Source of the DNA: an uncultured Selenomonas sp.
GTDB taxonomy: Bacteria > Bacillota > Negativicutes > Selenomonadales > Selenomonadaceae
Assembly (NCBI GenBank): GCA_938045435.1
Contig: CALIBA010000158.1
Span: 1-23,631, forward strand
Reading direction: 5' to 3'
Length of the DNA: 23,631 nucleotides
Part shown: piece after piece, positions 18,514 through 23,631 of the stretch
How the letters are laid out: every line of letters begins with the position of its first letter
Numbering within the stretch: the first letter of the stretch is position 1
The notes under the pieces: model-generated
The model's database searches: none
The model's input: the letters and a program-made list of their open reading frames with translations, nothing else
What the model was told of the DNA's origin: nothing
Program-made: the position numbers and the translations under genes

Positions 18514-20949
18514 TTGCAAAACGATCGCATCATACATATCAGCGTCGGACGGAGCCGTACCTCAAAAGAGTGGCAGCGCACCGAGTATCTCTGGAGCGAA
18601 TTTGTCGAACGGCTCCGCACACCCGCGCGCACGGATGAAACCGTCGAGCAGTACCACGCACTGCCGAAGAAAGAGCAGGGCAGACTCAAGGACGTGGGAG
18701 GCTTTGTCGGCGGCACGCTGAAAGGCCTCCAGCGCAAGGCGGCGAACGTCGAGAGCCGTGATCTCATCACACTTGACCTTGATGCCATTGCACCGGGGGA
18801 GACGCAGAGCGTCATCCGCCGCATCACAGGTCTTGGCATCGCCTACGCCGTCTATAGCACGCGCAGCCATACTGAGCATCATCCGCGTCTGCGTGCGATC
18901 TTCCCGACGGATCGGAGCGTCACAGCGGACGAGTATGAGCCGATCGCACGCAAGATTGCGAGTCTCATCGGCATCGACCTTTGCGACCCGACGACGTTTG
19001 AGGCAAGCCGCCTCATGTTCTGGCCGAGCTGCAGCAAGGACGCAATCTATGTTTTCTGCTACGAGGATATGCCATTCCCCTCCGCAGATGGCCTCCTTAA
19101 TGCATACGAGAACTGGCACGATGTGCGGACATGGCCGCAGGTGCCGGGCGCAAACGAGGCAAAGGAGCGGCTTGCCCTCTCCAAGCAGTCGGATCCGACG
19201 AAGAAAACGGGCATCGTCGGCGCGTTCTGCCGCACCTATGACATCCTCGGCGCAATCGAGATGTTTATTCCGCACGCATACGAGCCAACGGACAGCGGCG
19301 ACCGTCTGACGTTTGCGACGGGGTCCACGGTCGCAGGTGCAGTGCTCTATGATGATAACAAGTTCCTTTACTCACATCATGCGACCGATCCGTGCAGCGG
19401 GCTGTTAGTCAATGCGTTCGACCTCATCCGCCTGCATAAGTTCGCCGAACTGGATGAACCCGCGAAAGAGGGTACACCGAACAATCGTTTGCCGTCGTTT
19501 CTCGCGATGCAGAAGGAGGCACTCGCAGATGCCGCCGTTGCCACGGAACTGCAGACGGAGCGCGCGGCACAGGCGGCGGACGTGTTCGGGATGGCAGAGC
19601 CTCCGGAGCACACAGGCACGGGCGCCGGGGCGGAGTCCCCTGCAGTCGATGTAAACTGGATGCGGACAGCAGGAATCCAGTTCAGCGACACGGGGAAGCC
19701 GAAAAAGACGATGGACAACATCGTGCGGATTCTTCGGAACGATCCGCTGCTGAAAGGCAGGATCGCCGTCGAAAGGTTCTCCCTACGGATGCTTGTCTTT
19801 GGTACACTGCCATGGAACCCGTCAGACAAACAGCGCGTGTGGTCGGATCACGATGACGCAGGCGTGCAGTGGTACTTGGAATACCGCTTTGACATCACCG
19901 GCAAGGACAAGATTCTCAGCGCAGTTCAGCTTGCTGCCGAGCAGAATGGATTCAACGCCGTAACGCAGTACCTTGAGGGACTGACGTGGGACGGTGCAGC
20001 GCGTCTGGATACACTCTTTCACGATTATCTGGGTGCCGTGGATGAACCCTATACGCGAGCCGTCTGCCGTAAATCGTTTGTTGCCGCTGTCGCGCGGGCG
20101 ATGCACCCCGGATGCAAGTATGACTACGTGCCCGTGCTCATTGGGCGGCAGGGGCTTGGCAAGAGCACACTTCTTGCGAAGATGGCAAAGGAATGGTTCA
20201 GTGACAGTTTTTCCTCCTTCGACGGCAAGGATGCACTCGAAGGGATTCAAGGAAAGCTATTGATCGAGCTTGCCGAGATGACGGGCTACACACGGTCAGA
20301 GGAAAACATGATCAAGCAGTTCCTATCACGCACGAGCGATTTCTTCCGTATGCCGTTCGGGCGCAGAGCAGCCGAATTTCCCCGCCAATGCGTTTTCTTT
20401 GGATCAAGCAACGATCACGAGTTCCTAAAGGATACGACTGGAAATCGCCGCTTTTGGCCGGTGGACGTTGGAAAGTGCTCGGTGCAAAAGAGCATCTGGG
20501 AGGATCTGCCGCATGAGGTTGACCAGATCTGGGCGGAAGCCGTGGCAAGATTTAGGCAGGGCGAGGCGCTCTATCTGGACGATCAGGAAGTCACTCAGGC
20601 GGCATTAGACAACCAGAGTGGGCACAGAGAGGTCAATATCAGGGAAGGCCTGATTGCCGAGTTCATCACGCGCCCCATTCCAACGAACTGGAACACAATG
20701 AAGCTGCACGAGCGAAAAATCTTCTGGAGCGGCGTCATGGAAGATCGCGGCGACCTCATCCCGCGCGATCGGGTCTGTGCGCTTGAGATATGGTGCGAGT
20801 GCTTCGACGGCGAGCCCAAGTTCATGCGGCGCAGCGATGCGAAGGAGATCAATAAGATTCTCGATAATCTCCCGAACACCGTCCGTGATGAGGGGACGCG
20901 CAGGTTTGGCTACTGCGGCGTTCAGCGGGGATTCTGCATCATAAACTGA
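18514..20949 (+). CDS. VapE-type primase/helicase (N-terminal primase-like, C-terminal SF3-like ATPase)
   Basis: An 811-residue replication protein. The N-terminal part (about residues 1-230) has archaeo-eukaryotic-primase-like features (DLITLDLDAI near residue 88, YSTRSHTEHHPRLRAIFP), and the C-terminal 400 residues match the virulence-associated E (VapE) ATPase: Walker A GRQGLGKST (about 544-552), Walker B LLIELAEM (about 580), sensor FFGSSND and arginine-finger-like NRRFWPVDV. It probably primes and unwinds phage DNA together with the family A polymerase. The start is TTG at 18514, set by GGGAGG 7 bases upstream; the ATG at 18509 is too close to the SD and out of frame. Confidence 0.88.
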   Translation: MQNDRIIHISVGRSRTSKEWQRTEYLWSEFVERLRTPARTDETVEQYHALPKKEQGRLKDVGGFVGGTLKGLQRKAANVESRDLITLDLDAIAPGETQSVIRRITGLGIAYAVYSTRSHTEHHPRLRAIFPTDRSVTADEYEPIARKIASLIGIDLCDPTTFEASRLMFWPSCSKDAIYVFCYEDMPFPSADGLLNAYENWHDVRTWPQVPGANEAKERLALSKQSDPTKKTGIVGAFCRTYDILGAIEMFIPHAYEPTDSGDRLTFATGSTVAGAVLYDDNKFLYSHHATDPCSGLLVNAFDLIRLHKFAELDEPAKEGTPNNRLPSFLAMQKEALADAAVATELQTERAAQAADVFGMAEPPEHTGTGAGAESPAVDVNWMRTAGIQFSDTGKPKKTMDNIVRILRNDPLLKGRIAVERFSLRMLVFGTLPWNPSDKQRVWSDHDDAGVQWYLEYRFDITGKDKILSAVQLAAEQNGFNAVTQYLEGLTWDGAARLDTLFHDYLGAVDEPYTRAVCRKSFVAAVARAMHPGCKYDYVPVLIGRQGLGKSTLLAKMAKEWFSDSFSSFDGKDALEGIQGKLLIELAEMTGYTRSEENMIKQFLSRTSDFFRMPFGRRAAEFPRQCVFFGSSNDHEFLKDTTGNRRFWPVDVGKCSVQKSIWEDLPHEVDQIWAEAVARFRQGEALYLDDQEVTQAALDNQSGHREVNIREGLIAEFITRPIPTNWNTMKLHERKIFWSGVMEDRGDLIPRDRVCALEIWCECFDGEPKFMRRSDAKEINKILDNLPNTVRDEGTRRFGYCGVQRGFCIIN

Positions 20950-21202
20950 ACAGGCGAAACACAATAGGTGTGCGACGAAACAATGAATTATATTTCGTGT
21001 TTCTTCATTTTTATTGTTGCGCTTGCAAGTTGCGGGCTAAACCCTTATCACTCTAAGGATTATATATACTATGTAACATGTAACATATATTTATATATAT
21101 TTATTAAATAGGGAATTAGGGAACTATATACATAGCCTACGCTGCCTAATTTATATAACTATACGTGAGTACGTGACATTGTTGCACTGAAAGGAGATCA
21201 GG
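20950..21202. other. AT-rich intergenic region, candidate replication origin
   Basis: The only long gene-free gap in the early operon. It has a tandem ATGTAAC repeat (21071-21084), an extended run of alternating A/T (21059-21112), and an imperfect inverted repeat (ACAATGAA near 20992 with TTCATT and ATTGT near 21006-21019). Its base composition is sharply different from the GC-rich genes on both sides. Placed directly after the primase/helicase, it is the best origin candidate in the window. I found no reading frame with an SD and no convincing terminator in it. Confidence 0.35.
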
Positions 21203-21529
21203 ATGAAAGAACGAGATGTTGAAGTGCTGCTGCGCGATGGCGTCAAGCAGTTGGGCGGCAAAGCTTATAAATGGGTATCACCGGGGAATGCAGGTGTGCC
21301 TGACCGCATCGTCATTCTTCCGGGCGGTAAGGTGATTTTTGTCGAGCTGAAGCAGGAGAATGGACGGTTGACGCGACTGCAAAAGGTGCAGCAGCAGACT
21401 CTTCGCGGAATGGGTGCCGCCGCCGTCACGCTTCGCGGCGCGGAGGACGTGAAGATGTATCTCGATGTGCTAAAGGAGATGGTGGAACGTGGAACTAAAG
21501 CCGCACGCGTATCAACGGTACTGCATTGA
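21203..21529 (+). CDS. VRR-NUC domain nuclease
   Basis: A 108-residue VRR-NUC protein, a compact PD-(D/E)xK nuclease. Catalytic residues are visible in GVPDRIVILPGGKVIFVELK: Asp34, Glu48 and Lys50, followed by Gln60 in the RLTRLQKVQQQ helix. Phage VRR-NUC proteins are proposed to resolve branched or recombination intermediates, and they are commonly found next to SNF2-type helicases as here. AAAGGAGA precedes the ATG. Its last 41 bases overlap the start of the helicase gene, so translation is probably coupled. Confidence 0.9.
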   Translation: MKERDVEVLLRDGVKQLGGKAYKWVSPGNAGVPDRIVILPGGKVIFVELKQENGRLTRLQKVQQQTLRGMGAAAVTLRGAEDVKMYLDVLKEMVERGTKAARVSTVLH

Positions 21530-22868
21530 TCGGCTCATCGTCGATCCGCGCGTCGCCCTTTTTCTGGACATGGGGCTTGGCAAGACGATCATCACGCTGT
21601 CGGCGATCTATCACCTGAAATACGCACGGTTCGCCGTCCGCAAGGTTCTCATCATTGCGCCGAAGAAGGTCGCAGAGGCAACGTGGCAGCGCGAAGCAGC
21701 GAAATGGGACGGGGTGCACATCCTCCGAATGCAGACGGTTCTCGGTACGCAGGCGCGGCGGCTGAAAGCACTGAATACGCCCGCCGACATTTACATCATC
21801 AATCGCGAAAACGTGCCGTGGCTCGTGGAGCATTACCGCAATGACTGGCCGTTTGATATGGTGGTCGTGGATGAATCCAGCAGTTTCAAGAATCCTCGTG
21901 CGAAGCGCTTCAAGGCTCTCTCGTATATGTATCCGCATATCACCCGGACAGTGCTTCTCACGGGGACGCCAAGTCCGAACGGGATCATTGACCTTTGGAG
22001 CCAGATCTATCTCCTGGATCAGGGCGAGCGTCTCGGCAGCACGTTCTCAGGCTTTCGTAATCGGTATTTTACACCCGGGGAGCGGTCGCGTGACATCATC
22101 TATACCTACGACCCAAAAGACGGTGCAGAGGACGCTATTATGAGCGCCATCGGCGATATTGCGGTCAGTATGAAGGCGGCGGACTATCTCCAGCTGCCGC
22201 CCGTAATCGAAGATACGATCCCCGTCGTACTGGATGCAAAGGCACGCAAGGCGTATGACACGATGGAGCGGACGATGGTGCTGGAACTCCTGCAGAGCGG
22301 CGAGCAGATCACGGCAGCGAGCGCGGCGGCACTCTCGAACAAGCTGCAGCAGCTTGCCAACGGGGCGGTCTACAACGAGGAGCACAAGCCTCATGCGGTG
22401 CATGACTGCAAGATTGAGGCGTTCATGGAGCTGATTGAGCAGCTGGGCGGGAAATCTGCGCTGGTCTTTTACAACTTTCAGCACGATCTTGCGCGGACTA
22501 CTGAAGCCCTGCGTCAGACGAATCTCCGTGTGCGGGTTCTTCGTGGGGCAGAGGATGAACTGGCGTGGAATCGGGGCGAGGTGGATATTCTCCTTGCGCA
22601 TCCCGCGAGTGCCGCCTACGGGCTGAACCTGCAGGACGGGGGCAATCACGTGATCTGGTACGGTCTGAACTGGAGTCTTGAACTGTATCAGCAGGCAAAT
22701 AAGCGGCTGCACCGGCAAGGACAGACCCGGACGGTTATCGTGCACCATCTCGTCTGCGTGGATACGCGCGATGAGGACATCCTGTGTGCGATCGGAATGA
22801 AGGAACGGGCACAGGAGTTCGTTCTTGAGAGTCTCAAGGCTCGAATTGATAAGTACAAAGTACGCTGA
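21489..22868 (+). CDS. SNF2-family DEAD/DEAH-box helicase
   Basis: A 459-residue SF2 (SNF2/RAD54-like) ATPase that remodels or translocates on double-stranded DNA. Motifs: Q-motif-like HAYQRYCIDRL, Walker A LDMGLGKT (residues 26-33), motif II VVDESSSF (126-133, DESS in place of DEAH), motif III LLTGTPSPNG, and the C-terminal LNLQDGGNHVIWYG and motif VI QQANKRLHRQGQTR (401-414). The GTG start at 21489 overlaps the VRR-NUC gene by 41 bases and has AAAGGAGA upstream inside that gene. With VRR-NUC it forms the usual phage nuclease-helicase pair for recombination or fork processing. Confidence 0.92.
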   Translation: MELKPHAYQRYCIDRLIVDPRVALFLDMGLGKTIITLSAIYHLKYARFAVRKVLIIAPKKVAEATWQREAAKWDGVHILRMQTVLGTQARRLKALNTPADIYIINRENVPWLVEHYRNDWPFDMVVVDESSSFKNPRAKRFKALSYMYPHITRTVLLTGTPSPNGIIDLWSQIYLLDQGERLGSTFSGFRNRYFTPGERSRDIIYTYDPKDGAEDAIMSAIGDIAVSMKAADYLQLPPVIEDTIPVVLDAKARKAYDTMERTMVLELLQSGEQITAASAAALSNKLQQLANGAVYNEEHKPHAVHDCKIEAFMELIEQLGGKSALVFYNFQHDLARTTEALRQTNLRVRVLRGAEDELAWNRGEVDILLAHPASAAYGLNLQDGGNHVIWYGLNWSLELYQQANKRLHRQGQTRTVIVHHLVCVDTRDEDILCAIGMKERAQEFVLESLKARIDKYKVR

Positions 22869-22881
22869 GGAGGACTACGAA

Positions 22882-23505
22882 ATGCTGATTTTCATGAAGA
22901 ACGTGAAGAAGTTTTTGGATCTGAAAAGCGATAACGAAAAATTTCACGCACTGCATTATACAGACGGACGCATGTACGCCGCGAGCTGGCACATGATGGC
23001 TTGGCTTGACGGAGACTTCGGTAAGCATGGGTCTTATGACCTTCAGTCCGGTGCGGCAATTGATGTGAATATGCCTGATTTTGCGAAGGTGATCCCTCCG
23101 GTTAAAGATACATCGGTTTGCGCCATCTATTCAGCGGCAGAAATTGAGGAACTGCATACGGTTCTCAAGGGGATCGCCTCCATGTCCGCCAAGCAAAAGG
23201 ATCCGCTATCTGTTCAGATGGAGTGGGAACCTGTGATTATGGCATTCAAAGTACGTGAACCGAAGTTGCAAATACAGTATGATGCTTCGTCATATATGAA
23301 AAATCATCCGCACGACGAGCACGAGAGAGCGCGCGTCAACGTTCGATTCCTTGCCGATATCCTCGGTTACTTTGCACAGCGTAAAACACAGGTGCGTATA
23401 TACGCACCCTTGCGCGTGTCTCGTCAGACACCTATTCTCTTTACTGCGGAGGGAACAGGGGCGGTACTTAGCCAATGGCGTGATACGACAATTTTCAAAG
23501 ACTGA
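22882..23505 (+). CDS. Hypothetical replication-region protein, possibly sliding-clamp-like
   Basis: A 207-residue protein, start at the ATG 8 bases after GAGGAGG. Strands and short helices alternate (KFHALHYTDGRMYAASWHMM, then AKVIPPVKDTSVCAIYS and LQIQYDASSYMK). The end, VNVRFLADILGYFAQRKTQVRIYAP followed by PILFTAEGTGAVLSQ, resembles the last domain of DnaN beta clamps, where 'N..YL.D.L' is followed by strands and a 'PilF' segment. It is shorter than a normal clamp (about 370 residues). Its neighbours are replication genes, which fits. This is a hint only; the protein may simply be uncharacterised. Confidence 0.6.
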   Translation: MLIFMKNVKKFLDLKSDNEKFHALHYTDGRMYAASWHMMAWLDGDFGKHGSYDLQSGAAIDVNMPDFAKVIPPVKDTSVCAIYSAAEIEELHTVLKGIASMSAKQKDPLSVQMEWEPVIMAFKVREPKLQIQYDASSYMKNHPHDEHERARVNVRFLADILGYFAQRKTQVRIYAPLRVSRQTPILFTAEGTGAVLSQWRDTTIFKD

Positions 23506-23518
23506 TGGGGGTCGGAAA

Positions 23519-23631
23519 ATGGCAGAACAGAAATATCCGCAGAGCGCGGAACGGAACGAGTACCGCTACATCGATTTTGCATGGTTGGATGAGATTGCCG
23601 AGGGCTTGACGGCAGGTGCGGAAAAGCACCC
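23519..23631 (+). CDS. dATP/dGTP diphosphohydrolase-like (DUF5664-like) protein, 3' partial
   Basis: Only the first 37 codons are in the window. They encode MAEQKYPQSAERNEYRYIDF and then AWLDEIAEGLTAGAEKHP, which resembles the N-terminus of DUF5664/MazG-like phage nucleotide hydrolases (a small lead, then 'yr.iDf.wLdeiAe.lT.GA.KhP'). These enzymes remove or convert purine deoxynucleotides and are sometimes linked to base-modified phage genomes. GGGGGTCGG precedes the ATG. The start and family are plausible; function cannot be judged from this fragment. Confidence 0.6.
   Translation, partial: MAEQKYPQSAERNEYRYIDFAWLDEIAEGLTAGAEKH

Noticed and set aside
18509..18721. An ATG at 18509 as the start of the gene after the polymerase.
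   Set aside because: It is only 2 bases from GGGAGG and in a frame without primase motifs; the TTG at 18514 has proper spacing and opens the VapE frame.
1..23631. CRISPR arrays, tRNA genes, rRNA genes and insertion sequences.
   Set aside because: No regularly spaced repeats, no cloverleaf-like segments noticed and no transposase-like protein seen. The 49-base repeats are promoter elements and lack the regular spacing of CRISPR. A tRNA could be missed by eye.

Overview
This window is part of a temperate tailed-phage genome (Caudoviricetes) from a Bacillota-type host. Shine-Dalgarno sites are strong, genes overlap tightly in ATGA style, and the early module (DUF2800, DUF2815, family A polymerase, VapE-type primase/helicase, VRR-NUC, SNF2 helicase) is typical of low-GC Gram-positive and Negativicutes phages. 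A Selenomonas-like host would fit the fairly GC-rich codon use, but that is an impression. A P2-like tail protein I points to a contractile tail.

Layout. (1) 1-3637, plus strand: tail protein I (cut by the window edge), a tail fibre with an internal duplication, two small tail-end proteins, a terminator, then lysis genes (XhlA-like protein, small membrane protein, amidase endolysin). (2) 3638-3946: no ordinary gene, but two convergent promoters, a shared terminator hairpin and a 22-24 residue membrane peptide whose SD lies in a hairpin. I read this as a type I toxin-antitoxin-like locus. (3) 3947-9447, mostly minus strand: tyrosine integrase with an unusual leader and a divergent short RNA, a plus-strand moron, then cargo (Fic, Dam-type methylase, OLD-like ATPase/Toprim) and an ImmA-type protease. 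(4) 9448-10521: a short-RNA or attenuator region, CI-like repressor, operators, Cro-like gene. (5) 10549-12650: an array of small genes in convergent pairs, separated by copies of a divergent promoter/RBS element. (6) 12710-23631, plus strand: regulatory and small early genes, then replication and recombination genes.

How it works together. The CI-like repressor has no self-cleavage domain and is probably inactivated by the ImmA-type protease, as in the ImmR/ImmA pair. Palindromic operators of the form AAAGTnnACTTT flank the ci and cro promoters. Integrase translation looks controllable by a leader RNA with two competing hairpins and by an antisense transcript. The Fic, methylase and OLD genes are the sort of cargo that gives a lysogen immunity or other traits.

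The lysis genes run directly into the integrase with no bacterial sequence between them. The order therefore looks like a circular or free phage genome (intact attP side) or tandem copies, not a simple single integrated prophage. All functional calls come from reading translated sequence and motifs; no database search was possible.
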